This document shows, one piece after another, positions 23,975 through 32,443 of a stretch of DNA of 44,396 nucleotides. The notes beneath the pieces were generated by a model. It searched no databases. It saw only the letters and a program-made list of their open reading frames with translations, and was not told the origin of the DNA. Source of the stretch: UMGS1052 sp045580005 (GTDB lineage Bacteria; Bacillota; Clostridia; Oscillospirales; CAG-382); assembly GCA_045580005.1 (NCBI GenBank), contig JAZNMZ010000044.1:1-44396 (forward strand), given 5' to 3'. The translations under genes were made by a program, and so were the position numbers. Every line of letters begins with the position of its first letter. The stretch's first letter is position 1.

Positions 23975-25579
23975 ATGGCTTTGAAGAAATTTAAAGAAAC
24001 AGCAACAAACAAGGTTGAACTTACCGTTGTTATTGACAGAGCGGCTTTTGAGGCGGCTGTGAACAATGTCTTCAGAAAGAATGTGAAGAAGATCACTGTT
24101 CCCGGCTTCAGAAGAGGTAAGGCGACAAAAGGTATCATCGAGAGTTACTACGGCAAGGGTGTATTCTATGAAGATGCTCTTAACGAACTTCTCCCTGATG
24201 AAATCGGCAAGGCGGTTGAAGAAACAAACTTCACTCCCTGCGATACTCCCTCTGTAACAGATGTTGATTTTGAAGCAAAAGAGGGCATTCTCGTAAAGGC
24301 TGAATTTATCAGAAGACCTGATGTTAAGCTTGGTGAGTATAAGGGATTTGAAATTACAAAATATATCGTTGACGCAACAGACGCTGATGTTGACGCAGAG
24401 CTCGAAGCTGTTCAGAAGAGACACGCTCGTATCATCACAGTTGACGACAGAGCGGCACAGGACGGCGATATCGCAGATATCGACTACGAGGGCTTTGTTG
24501 ACGGCGTAGCATTCGCAGGAGGCAAGGACCAGGGTCACAAGCTCACACTCGGTTCCAAGCAGTTTATCCCCGGCTTTGAAGAGCAGATCGTAGGTAAGAA
24601 GACAGGTGAAGAATTTGACATCACAGTTAAGTTCCCCGAAGACTACCACGCAGAAGAGCTCAAGGGCAAGGAAGCTGTATTCAAGATTAAGCTCAACGGT
24701 CTTGAAAAAGAAGAGCTCCCTGCACTCGATGACGAGTTTGCAAAGGACGCTTCCGAATTTGATACCATTGCTGAATACAAGAAGGATATCAAGGCTAAAA
24801 TAGAAAAGAGAAACCTCGACGACGCCGATATGAGAGCAGGCGAGGACATCGCAGAAAAGCTTTGTGCTATCGTTGAAGCGGAAATTCCCGCTGTTATGTT
24901 CGAAAAGGAAACAGATCTTCTCGTCCGCGAGTATGATATGAATCTCCGTCAGCAGGGTCTCAGCCTCGAGATGCTTATGCAGTACACAGGTATGAAGATG
25001 GAAGACATCCGTGCAAGATACAGCGTTATGGCAGTATCCAATGTTAAAAAGCAGCTCGCTCTTGCAGAAATCGTTAAGGCAGAAAAGGTTGAAGCCGCAG
25101 ACGATAAGGTTGAGGCAAGATACGAGGAGCTCGCTTCTCAGTTCGGCATGAAGGTTGCTGATGTAAAGGCAAGAATTGATATCGAGGATATCAGAAGCGA
25201 AGTTACAACACTCGGCGCATTTGAGATTGTTAAGAACGCAGCTAAGGTAACAGAAAAGCATGTTACAAGAGACGAGCTTAACGAAATTATGGCAAAGAAG
25301 CAGGCGGGCGAGGAAGCTCCCAAGGCTAAGAAGCCTGCAGCTAAAAAGGCAACAAAGAAAGCAACTGACGAAGCCACAGCAGAAAAGAAGCCTGCAGCCA
25401 AGAAGACAACAAAGAAAGCGGCTGACGAAGCAGTAGCAGAAAAGAAGCCTGCGGCTAAAAAAACAACAAAGAAAGCAGCTGATGAGAAGCCTGTAGCAGA
25501 AAAGAAGCCTGCAGCGAAGAAGGCAGCTGACGAGAAGCCTGCAGCTAAAAAGACAACAAAGAAAGCCGACGCAGAATAA
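23975..25579 (+). CDS. tig: Trigger factor with lysine/alanine-rich tail
   Basis: The 534-aa product is a ribosome-associated chaperone and prolyl isomerase. The N-terminal ribosome-binding domain has VPGFRRGKATKGIIE, the conserved signature that docks on protein L23. The FKBP-like domain spans about residues 150-240 (DGDIADIDYEGFVDGVAF, GSKQFIPGFEEQIVG). The C-terminal helical domain follows to about residue 440. Bacterial trigger factor is usually 420-460 residues. Here about 90 further residues repeat AAKK/TTKKA and DEK units (PAAKKTTKKAADE), like the tail of histone H1 or other nucleic-acid-binding proteins. GGAGG precedes the ATG. clpP and clpX follow, the usual tig-clpP-clpX neighbourhood. 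Confidence 0.96.
   Translation: MALKKFKETATNKVELTVVIDRAAFEAAVNNVFRKNVKKITVPGFRRGKATKGIIESYYGKGVFYEDALNELLPDEIGKAVEETNFTPCDTPSVTDVDFEAKEGILVKAEFIRRPDVKLGEYKGFEITKYIVDATDADVDAELEAVQKRHARIITVDDRAAQDGDIADIDYEGFVDGVAFAGGKDQGHKLTLGSKQFIPGFEEQIVGKKTGEEFDITVKFPEDYHAEELKGKEAVFKIKLNGLEKEELPALDDEFAKDASEFDTIAEYKKDIKAKIEKRNLDDADMRAGEDIAEKLCAIVEAEIPAVMFEKETDLLVREYDMNLRQQGLSLEMLMQYTGMKMEDIRARYSVMAVSNVKKQLALAEIVKAEKVEAADDKVEARYEELASQFGMKVADVKARIDIEDIRSEVTTLGAFEIVKNAAKVTEKHVTRDELNEIMAKKQAGEEAPKAKKPAAKKATKKATDEATAEKKPAAKKTTKKAADEAVAEKKPAAKKTTKKAADEKPVAEKKPAAKKAADEKPAAKKTTKKADAE
25278..25576 (+). repeat. Lys/Ala-rich repeat tract of the trigger factor C-terminus
   Basis: Near-repeats of AAGAAGCCTGCAGC followed by AAAAAGACAACAAAGAAAGC encode 4-5 copies of a basic unit with acidic spacers. 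The high base repetition also creates long open antisense frames here. Confidence 0.85.
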
Positions 25580-25610
25580 TTCCTTTCTTTGAATAAAAAT
25601 TGTGATTAAC

Positions 25611-25649
25611 AAATGCGAAGCTTTTATATAATATAAGGGTTTCGCATTT
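25611..25649 (+). other. Inverted repeat between tig and clpP
   Basis: AAATGCGAA pairs with TTCGCATTT around a 21-base AT-rich loop, which itself contains TTATAT/ATATAA. It may be a weak terminator or a processing site between tig and clpP. Confidence 0.45.
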
Positions 25650-25685
25650 ATTATTAAAAACAAAACACAGACTAGGAGGATTAAT

Positions 25686-26270
25686 ATGGCATTAGTACCA
25701 ATGGTAGTAGAGCGTGAGGGTGCAGGAGAGCGTTCTTACGATATTTTTTCAAGACTTTTAAACGACAGAATTATATTTCTTGCCGACGAGGTAAACGACA
25801 CAACAGCATCTCTTGTTGTGGCACAGCTTTTGTACCTTGAGGCAAAAGACCCCGACAAGGACATCTGCCTTTATATCGATAGCCCCGGCGGCTCGGTAAC
25901 AGCAGGTATGGCAATCTACGACACTATGAACTTTATTAAGTGCGATGTATCCACTATCTGTATCGGTATGGCGGCAAGCATGGGCGCATTTTTGCTTTCT
26001 GCAGGAGCAAAAGGCAAAAGACTTGCTCTTCCCAACAGCGAAGTTATGATTCATCAGCCCCTCGGCGGTATGAAAGGTCAGGCAACAGATATAAAGATTC
26101 ATGCAGACCATATCTTAAAGACCAGAGAAACTCTCAATATGATTCTCGCAAAGAATACGGGAAAATCTGTTGAGGAAATCGCAAGAGACACCGAAAGAGA
26201 CAACTTTATGTCGGCGTACGAGGCGGCACAGTACGGTCTTATCGACAGAGTTATAGAAAAAAGAGACTGA
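25686..26270 (+). CDS. clpP: ATP-dependent Clp protease proteolytic subunit
   Basis: The 194-aa subunit forms the tetradecameric serine protease chamber used with ClpX and ClpC. Ser98 lies in GMAASMGAF, His123 in MIHQPLGG and the family Asp in ARDTERDNFMS. The oligomerisation and IGF-loop binding regions are ordinary. AGGAGGATTAAT precedes the ATG. It is followed by clpX 16 bases later, so they form an operon. Confidence 0.98.
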   Translation: MALVPMVVEREGAGERSYDIFSRLLNDRIIFLADEVNDTTASLVVAQLLYLEAKDPDKDICLYIDSPGGSVTAGMAIYDTMNFIKCDVSTICIGMAASMGAFLLSAGAKGKRLALPNSEVMIHQPLGGMKGQATDIKIHADHILKTRETLNMILAKNTGKSVEEIARDTERDNFMSAYEAAQYGLIDRVIEKRD

Positions 26271-26286
26271 CAAGAGGTAAAATAAA

Positions 26287-27507
26287 TTGAGCAACAGCGT
26301 TACTCCAAGATGCTCCTTTTGCGGAAAGCTAGAGGAGGATGTAACAAGAATTATAATTGGACCCGATGGCGTGAATATCTGTGCAAACTGCGTAATGCTA
26401 TGCGAGAATATTCTCGATGAGCTTTCTCCCGAGCCGACAGCCGATGAGGAGTTTGAGGGGCTTTCTCTCGATACACTCCCCAAGCCGCGTGAGCTCAAGG
26501 AGGAGCTTGATAAGTATGTTATCGGTCAGGACGGAGCAAAGACGGCTCTTTGCGTTGCCGTCTACAATCATTATAAGAGAATATTGCAAAAAAAGCAGGA
26601 TGACAGCGTTGAAATTCAAAAGAGCAATGTACTTATGCTCGGACCTACAGGCGTAGGCAAGACTTTACTTGCACAGACGCTTGCCAAGATGCTCAAGGTT
26701 CCTTTTGCAATAGCAGACGCAACCACTCTCACCGAGGCGGGATATGTCGGCGAGGATGTTGAAAATATTCTTCTGCGCCTTATCCAGGCGGCAGACTTTG
26801 ATGTAGAGCGCGCCGAAAAGGGCATTATCTATATCGACGAGGTTGACAAAATCTCAAGACGCAGCGAAAATCGCTCTATTACTCGCGATGTTTCGGGCGA
26901 GGGCGTTCAGCAGGCGTTGCTCAAGATTCTTGAGGGAACGGTATCAAATGTTCCACCCCAGGGCGGAAGAAAGCATCCAAATCAGGAATTTATTCAGATT
27001 GATACATCCAATATCCTCTTTATCTGCGGCGGCGCATTTGACGGAATCGAGGAGATTATCGGCGAGCGTGCGTCTGGTAAGCAGACAATAGGCTACGGCG
27101 CGAGCGTTCTCACCGCCGAGCAAAAGGAAAAGCAGGAGATTCTCACCAAGATTCAGGCAAGAGATCTTGTTAAGTTCGGTATTATCCCTGAACTTGTCGG
27201 CAGACTTCCTGTTATCGTAGGACTTACAAATCTTGATGAAAACGCCCTTAAGAGAATTCTCACCGAGCCCAAAAACTCGCTCGTCAAGCAGTATAAAAAG
27301 CTGTTTGAAATGGACGGAATTTCACTTGAGTTCGAGGATGAAGCGCTGACAGAGATAGCACGCCTTGCCAAAGAGAGAAAAACAGGAGCGCGAGGCCTGC
27401 GCTCAATAACAGAGGAGATTATGACAGACCTCATGTTTGACGCTCCGTCAAGAAAAGGCCTCAAGGAGCTTGTTATCACAAAAGAAATGCTCAAAAAGGC
27501 GCAGTAA
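26287..27507 (+). CDS. clpX: ATP-dependent Clp protease ATP-binding subunit ClpX
   Basis: The 406-aa AAA+ unfoldase feeds tagged proteins to ClpP. It starts at a TTG with GAGGTAAAA upstream. The N-terminal C4 zinc domain has CSFCGK and CANC (Cys 9, 12, 31, 34). The Walker A motif is GPTGVGKT near residue 118, Walker B IIYIDEVDKI, and the pore-loop region is GYVGEDV. The IGF-like ClpP-binding loop should lie near KQTIGYGASV. Sensor-2 GARGLRSI is present. All domains are complete. Confidence 0.98.
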   Translation: MSNSVTPRCSFCGKLEEDVTRIIIGPDGVNICANCVMLCENILDELSPEPTADEEFEGLSLDTLPKPRELKEELDKYVIGQDGAKTALCVAVYNHYKRILQKKQDDSVEIQKSNVLMLGPTGVGKTLLAQTLAKMLKVPFAIADATTLTEAGYVGEDVENILLRLIQAADFDVERAEKGIIYIDEVDKISRRSENRSITRDVSGEGVQQALLKILEGTVSNVPPQGGRKHPNQEFIQIDTSNILFICGGAFDGIEEIIGERASGKQTIGYGASVLTAEQKEKQEILTKIQARDLVKFGIIPELVGRLPVIVGLTNLDENALKRILTEPKNSLVKQYKKLFEMDGISLEFEDEALTEIARLAKERKTGARGLRSITEEIMTDLMFDAPSRKGLKELVITKEMLKKAQ

Positions 27508-27512
27508 TAAAG

Positions 27513-27538
27513 AAGATGCGGAGTTTCTTCCGCATCTT
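27513..27538 (+). terminator. Terminator of the clpP-clpX operon
   Basis: AAGATGCGG pairs with CCGCATCTT around an 8-base loop, followed by a T-run. It lies five bases past the clpX stop. Confidence 0.9.
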
Positions 27539-27545
27539 TTTTGTG

Positions 27546-27574
27546 TTGACCTTGGTAGCAAAAAAGTTTATAAT
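27546..27574 (+). promoter_or_regulatory. Promoter of the RlmA-type methyltransferase
   Basis: TTGACC (27546-27551) and a consensus TATAAT (27569-27574) have a 17-base spacer, right after the clpX terminator. The leader is about 24 bases. Confidence 0.85.
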
Positions 27575-27604
27575 ATAAGTATAAAAACAAAAATCGGAGC
27601 ATTT

Positions 27605-28417
27605 ATGAATCAAAACTATATTTGTCCTGTGTGCGCAGGTGTTCTTTTGCCGCAGGGAAGAAGCTATATATGCGAAAAGCACCACACCTTTGATATTTCA
27701 AAAGAGGGGTATGTCAATCTTGCCGTAGGTAAGAACGGTGACAGCGGCGACAACAAGGAAATGTGTGTCTCGCGACATAGATTTCTTACGGCAGGATACT
27801 ATGCCCGCTTTGCCGAGGGAATATGCAGCACTATCAGTAAGTATACCGGGAAAGTCGGCACTGTTATCGATGCAGGCTGCGGGGAGGGATATTATCTGAG
27901 AAATGTAAAAGAAAGCTTTCCCGACGCTGCGTGCTTTGGCATCGATCTTGCAAAAGAGGCGGTGAAGCTTGCCGCAAAAGAGGAAAAACCAAAAGAAAAT
28001 AAGTGCAGCCTTGCGGTGTGCGGAATTTTCTCACTTCCGTTTGCCGATGACAGCGCGGATGTTATACTTTCTGTCTTTGCTCCTGTCGGGAATGAGGAAA
28101 ATCTGAGAGTGCTAAGGCAGGGTGGAATAATGCTTGTTGCAGGACCGGGAAAGGAACACCTGTCGGGACTCAAAAAGGCAGTCTACGACTCTCCTTACGA
28201 AAATTCTGACAAGCACAAGGAATATGGAGGCTTTTGCTACCTCGGCTGCGAGTGTATAAAATATACTGCAACTGTAAAAAAAGAGCATATATATGACCTT
28301 TTCACCATGACGCCATATTACTGGAAGACCTCAAAGTCCGACGCACAAAAGCTGTCGGCACTCGAGAGTCTTGAAACAGAGCTCGACTTTGTAATATCGG
28401 TATACCGCAAAATATGA
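27605..28417 (+). CDS. rlmA: 23S rRNA (guanine-N1-)-methyltransferase RlmA-type
   Basis: The 270-aa product begins at ATG 27605; the frame runs back to 27437 but crosses the terminator and promoter. It has the RlmA pattern: a zinc ribbon at the N-terminus with C7PVC10 and C23EKHH, then the S-adenosylmethionine motif VIDAGCGEGYY, and later LRVLRQGGIMLVAGPG and MTPYYWKTS. The family methylates a guanine in the peptide-exit part of 23S rRNA helix 35. Which of the two types (G745 or G748) is not decided by sequence inspection. Confidence 0.9.
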   Translation: MNQNYICPVCAGVLLPQGRSYICEKHHTFDISKEGYVNLAVGKNGDSGDNKEMCVSRHRFLTAGYYARFAEGICSTISKYTGKVGTVIDAGCGEGYYLRNVKESFPDAACFGIDLAKEAVKLAAKEEKPKENKCSLAVCGIFSLPFADDSADVILSVFAPVGNEENLRVLRQGGIMLVAGPGKEHLSGLKKAVYDSPYENSDKHKEYGGFCYLGCECIKYTATVKKEHIYDLFTMTPYYWKTSKSDAQKLSALESLETELDFVISVYRKI

Positions 28418-28430
28418 AACGGTAGATTTT

Positions 28431-28457
28431 GGGAACAATTTAACTGTTTTTCTCGTC
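28431..28457 (+). promoter_or_regulatory. ECF-sigma-type promoter-like site before the YcdB-SLH gene
   Basis: GGGAAC (28431-28436) and CGTC (28454-28457) are 17 bases apart, the spacing of extracytoplasmic-function sigma promoters. A housekeeping TATAAG at 28459 lacks a matching -35. Confidence 0.5.
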
Positions 28458-28492
28458 CTATAAGTAAAATACATGTTAAGGAGATGTTTTCA

Positions 28493-30715
28493 ATGAAAGT
28501 AATTACCAGAATTTTATGCATTACCCTTATGCTTGCTATGACTATGCCTTTTTCAGCTCAGGCTGCAATTGTTGAAATTCCTGTTGCAGAGCAGGAGCCC
28601 GACTCGCAGGCGCTTGAGGCGGTTATCAAGCTTGTAAAGCCCAAGCTCGATGTTCCCGAGGAATATACCGAATTTGAATGGTACTTCTCGGGCGAGACGG
28701 TATACTCCGCAGCGTTTTGGGAGCTTACCTGGTCGGCAAAAGACGGCAACGGGCACATCTCTGTTTCCTGCGACGGAAAGGGCAGAATTGTAAACTACTA
28801 TCACTACATACCATCCGGCGACGAGAAGAATATTCCAAATTTTCTCAAGCAAGAGCTTCTCGGAGTGGCACAGGATTTTGTAAAGAGAATTTCTCCCGAG
28901 GCAAATCTCGTATATCGCAGCTCTCAGGGATATTACAGCGACTATAACGGTGCATACACTTACTATTTTGTCCGTGAGGAAAACGGACTTGAATACACAA
29001 ACAACACCGCAGGCGTGCGTATAAACTACACCACAGGCGAGGTTACATCCTACAATCTCACCTACGACTATGATGTTGAACTGGAAGCAAACGAAAACCT
29101 CATAACACCCGAGAAAGCAAGAGAAATCCTTGCAACCGAGCAGGAAATGAAGCTCTCGTATGTACTCAACACACAGAATGTTGACGGCAAAAAGATATAC
29201 AAGGCAGTGCTTGTATATTCACCCGAGCACTCATACATTGCAGTTGACGCAAAGACGGGCGAGATTTATTTCGAAACTTCAAATATATCCGAGCTTGGCG
29301 CAGGTGCAGACAAAATAGTTATGGGCGGCATTATGAACGACGCGGCTTCAAAGGAAGAGTCGGCAGATAGCGAAGAAGGGTACAGACTCACAGAGGAAGA
29401 ACTCGCACAGCTCGGCGTGCTTGATTCGCTCATCAAAAGAGAACAGGCAATAAAGGTTGTTACCGAAAACAAAGACCTCTACCTTGACGACACTCTTGCA
29501 GTGATAAGTGCAGACCTTGATACAAGATACGACTATAAGAATGATACGGATGAAAAGCAGTATGTATGGAATATCAGCTTCACAACGCCTTTGTCGGATA
29601 TCAGCTACAAGTACGCAAGCGCTACGGTAGACGCGTCAACAGGCGAGCTTCTTTATTACTTCTGCCAGCTCAAGAACTACCGCGATTACGAAAATGTTCT
29701 TCCTGAGATAAACTATACAAAAGAAGAATGTATTGAAATTTTTGAAAGCTTTATGAGTAAAGCTCTCCCCGATAAGTACCCTCTCACAGGCAAGACAACC
29801 GATAACGAAACAAATGTTATCTACCGTGTCGAAAACGAGGACGGCGGATATGACAACACTTATGGCGCATACAGGTTTTCAAAGCAGCGCGAAAATGAGG
29901 GTATTCCTTTCACATACGACGGAATCTATGCAACAGTCGACGCGATCACAGGCAAGATTTCAGAGTTCTCATACTCGTGGTACGAGGATATTACTTTCGA
30001 GTCACCGTCCGACGCGATAAGCAAGGGTGAAGCTCTCGGCCTTTATCTCGGTTACTCCGAGTTTGATACCTACTATGAGAGATACGACCACTATACCCCA
30101 AGAGACGGCGTTGACACCGATAGTGGCAAGTATTACAGCATAAATGAGCTTTATACAAAGGACAGTGTTGCGCGCATTGTATATAAGAGCAACTCAGCTT
30201 CTTCGATAGGTAGAATATCGGCTCTCACAGGCGAGGCAGTGACATATTCGGGACTTCCTGTGGAGGAAGCATACGAGGGAGAAATCTCTGATATAGGCGG
30301 TCATTGGGCGCAGTATGACATACAGTTGCTTTGCGACATCGCAGTTATAAAGAACGAAGAAAGCTACCGTCCTGACGAGGCAATAACACAGGCAGAGCTT
30401 GAGCAGATGATAAATGTTATATGCAGTATTTATAAGTACGACGAAGCAGCAGGCAACACCGTTACAAGACTTGACGCAATAAAATATGCGGTAAAGAGTT
30501 TAGGTTATGAGAAGATAGCGGAGCTTTCGGATATTTACAAGACAGACTATGCCGACAAGGATAAAGTCCCAGAGAGCGACATTGGGTATATCGCAATAGC
30601 TCACGGACTGAAAATTGTGGACGGCGACGCTCAGACAAACACAATAAGACCCGGCGACAATCTCACAAGAGCAGAAGCGGCAAGACTTGTTACAAATATT
30701 ATCAAGGCAAAATAA
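28493..30715 (+). CDS. YcdB/YcdC repeat protein with C-terminal SLH domains
   Basis: The 740-aa product starts at an ATG with AAGGAGA eight bases upstream. Residues 1-24 form a signal peptide ending in AQAA. Repeated YcdB/PepSY-like modules follow: each has a helix and strand with a T-G-E turn (VRINYTTGEVTSYNLTYDYD, VDAKTGEIYFETSNI, VDASTGELLYYF, VDAITGKISEFSYSWY). The C-terminal ~140 residues hold SLH repeats (IGGHWAQYDIQLLCDIAVIK, HGLKIVDGDAQTNTIRPGDN-type). This suggests a wall-anchored protein. PepSY-type modules often inhibit proteases; any such role here is a guess. The function of YcdB repeats is unknown. Confidence 0.9.
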   Translation: MKVITRILCITLMLAMTMPFSAQAAIVEIPVAEQEPDSQALEAVIKLVKPKLDVPEEYTEFEWYFSGETVYSAAFWELTWSAKDGNGHISVSCDGKGRIVNYYHYIPSGDEKNIPNFLKQELLGVAQDFVKRISPEANLVYRSSQGYYSDYNGAYTYYFVREENGLEYTNNTAGVRINYTTGEVTSYNLTYDYDVELEANENLITPEKAREILATEQEMKLSYVLNTQNVDGKKIYKAVLVYSPEHSYIAVDAKTGEIYFETSNISELGAGADKIVMGGIMNDAASKEESADSEEGYRLTEEELAQLGVLDSLIKREQAIKVVTENKDLYLDDTLAVISADLDTRYDYKNDTDEKQYVWNISFTTPLSDISYKYASATVDASTGELLYYFCQLKNYRDYENVLPEINYTKEECIEIFESFMSKALPDKYPLTGKTTDNETNVIYRVENEDGGYDNTYGAYRFSKQRENEGIPFTYDGIYATVDAITGKISEFSYSWYEDITFESPSDAISKGEALGLYLGYSEFDTYYERYDHYTPRDGVDTDSGKYYSINELYTKDSVARIVYKSNSASSIGRISALTGEAVTYSGLPVEEAYEGEISDIGGHWAQYDIQLLCDIAVIKNEESYRPDEAITQAELEQMINVICSIYKYDEAAGNTVTRLDAIKYAVKSLGYEKIAELSDIYKTDYADKDKVPESDIGYIAIAHGLKIVDGDAQTNTIRPGDNLTRAEAARLVTNIIKAK

Positions 30716-31019
30716 AACAAAAAAGAGAAGAAAATCTCAGCTTTCGGCTGAGATTTTCTTTTTTTGTCTTTTTGAATAAAATTATAAAAAACGAAAAAAA
30801 TATAATGAATATAAAAACTCAAAATTTGCGACACAAAGTACCCTGTTTTTTGCCTTATTATCATTAAAATATTATTACCCGCAAAAGACCATTTCAAAAA
30901 TTCGCACCAAAATTAATATTATTTACATAACATAATAAACGGTATGAGGGCAGATATTAATATAGGCGGCAACCGCAAAAAAGCGGAGCCCCTTTACACT
31001 GTTTTATAAAGAGAAAGTT
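30716..31019 (+). other. AT-rich non-coding stretch before spoIVB
   Basis: This 304-base gap holds the terminator described separately, then strongly AT-rich sequence and no credible reading frame. A sporulation-sigma-like candidate (GGTATG near 30941, then GGCGGCAAC at 30965) fits a sigma-G pattern only loosely. A short CCGC-AAAAAA-GCGG hairpin lies at 30973-30986. Confidence 0.5.
30730..30758 (+). terminator. Terminator of the YcdB-SLH gene
   Basis: GAAAATCTCAGC-tttcg-GCTGAGATTTTC is a perfect 12-bp stem followed by a long T-run. Confidence 0.95.
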
Positions 31020-32201
31020 GTGGTGCTAATGCAGTTAAAAAAGAAAAAATCTAAAATATTGAACGGAAGGTTTTTGACATATTCCGCAGTCTTTGCATTG
31101 ATGATAAGCATCATGATGCTAGGCGGAGCACAGCTTGCAATTCCCGACCAGGTCAGGACAGAAGAAATCCTGCAGGCATCGGGTACAAACGAGGGCGTGT
31201 CGTATGCGACACAGGGCGAGTATACGGCAAAACTACTCGGCGTTTTACCTGCAAAAAAGGTTTCGCCCGGCGTCCCCGAGAATCTCACGCTTGTTCCGTG
31301 CGGCGATGTTTTTGGTGTGAAATTTTTTACCAAAGGCGTGCTTGTGATCGGAGTATCCGATCTTGAAACCGAGGAGGGAATTATAAGTCCTTCAGGCAAA
31401 GCAGGCTTTCGCAAAGGTGATGTAATTACCAAAGCCGATGGTAAAGAAATAAATACGGCCGAAGAGCTTAGCCGTGCTATCGAAAAATCGCAAGGGCAGG
31501 AAATGACATTTGAATTTCTTCGCGATGACGCCCGCTACAGAGCAAAGCTGACTCCCAAAAAAGCTCTGTCCGACAGCAAGTACAAGACAGGAATGTGGGT
31601 GCGCGACAGCACTGCAGGAATAGGAACAATAACCTTTTATAACCCCGAGGACGGCAGTTTTGCAGGACTCGGACACGGAATATGCGACTCTGACACAGGC
31701 GTGCTCATGCCGATACTCAGGGGCGCTGTTGTGGATATAACCTTAAATGACATCATAAAAGGCAGAGATGGTCATCCGGGTGAGCTCAAGGGGTCTTTTG
31801 GTACCGAAAAGAAAGGCAGCGTGACAAAAAACACTGCCTGCGGAATATCGGGAGTGCTCACTACTCCTCCCGAAACGGTAAAAGAATCAATGCCTGCCGC
31901 AATGAAGAGCGAAACTGTCACGGGAGATGCGACAATACTCTGCAATGTTGATGGAAAAGGCGTCAGGGAATATCAAATTGAAATTGTAAAAATCTACTCG
32001 GGCGATGAGCCTACAAAGAATTTTGTAATAGAGGTCACAGACCCGACTCTTATAAATCTCACAGGTGGCATCGTTCAGGGTATGTCGGGCTCGCCGATAC
32101 TTCAGAATGGCAAGATAGTCGGTGCTGTCACCCATGTGCTTGTCAACGATCCGACAAGAGGCTACGGTATATTTATCGAGAATATGCTCGGTGAGATATA
32201 A
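31020..32201 (+). CDS. spoIVB: SpoIVB peptidase (stage IV sporulation protein B)
   Basis: The 393-aa serine protease is made in the forespore and signals across the intermembrane space to activate SpoIVFB and so sigma-K. An N-terminal membrane segment lies at about residues 20-40 (TYSAVFALMISIMMLGGAQL). A PDZ domain follows near residues 115-185 (GISPSGKAGFRKGDVITKAD-like). The SpoIVB peptidase domain has LGHGICDSDTG and the catalytic QGMSGSPILQNGKIVGAVTHV. The start is a GTG at 31020 or an ATG at 31029; neither has a strong site. In many clostridia spo0A follows spoIVB, but here the next gene is a convergent carboxypeptidase. The gene is good evidence that the host forms spores. Confidence 0.95.
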   Translation: MVLMQLKKKKSKILNGRFLTYSAVFALMISIMMLGGAQLAIPDQVRTEEILQASGTNEGVSYATQGEYTAKLLGVLPAKKVSPGVPENLTLVPCGDVFGVKFFTKGVLVIGVSDLETEEGIISPSGKAGFRKGDVITKADGKEINTAEELSRAIEKSQGQEMTFEFLRDDARYRAKLTPKKALSDSKYKTGMWVRDSTAGIGTITFYNPEDGSFAGLGHGICDSDTGVLMPILRGAVVDITLNDIIKGRDGHPGELKGSFGTEKKGSVTKNTACGISGVLTTPPETVKESMPAAMKSETVTGDATILCNVDGKGVREYQIEIVKIYSGDEPTKNFVIEVTDPTLINLTGGIVQGMSGSPILQNGKIVGAVTHVLVNDPTRGYGIFIENMLGEI

Positions 32202-32205
32202 AAAA

Positions 32206-32235
32206 CAAAAGTCAAGGCGTATGCCTTGGCTTTTG
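32206..32235 (+). terminator. Terminator of spoIVB
   Basis: CAAAAGTCAAGGC-gtat-GCCTTGGCTTTTG forms a 13-bp stem with one T-G wobble, followed by a moderately T-rich tract. It lies directly after the stop. Confidence 0.85.
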
Positions 32236-32247
32236 TGCTTTCTTTAA

Positions 32248-32390
32248 TTAAAACCTCTGCTTTGAGGACGGCGGTCTGCCGAACATTTTCTTATATTGTC
32301 TGTAAATGCGCGAGTAGTCAAATAAAAAATGCGCTCGCCGAACTGTTGTGTGTGCATACCGATATTGAGGTTGTGACAGTTCCCGACGGT
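32248..32390 (-). pseudogene. Possible 3' remnant of an AraC-type regulator
   Basis: In the gap between spoIVB and the carboxypeptidase the minus strand ends with FDYSRIYRQYKKMFGRPPS and SKQRF before a stop. This resembles the second helix-turn-helix of AraC-family proteins. No upstream domain or start is present, so it would be a decayed remnant or chance. Confidence 0.3.
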
Positions 32391-32443
32391 ATTGCCCAAA
32401 AGAGCGGTACACTTGGAGCAAAAAGAATATTTGATGATTGATT

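Noticed and set aside
23912..25663. A 583-codon open frame antisense to trigger factor
   Set aside because: It is a shadow produced by codon bias and the repetitive Lys/Ala tail; it has no ribosome site and its translation is a low-complexity Cys/Leu/Phe run.
32226..32441. A 71-codon plus-strand frame after spoIVB
   Set aside because: It starts in the terminator and has no ribosome site; a faint resemblance to receiver-domain text was not convincing.
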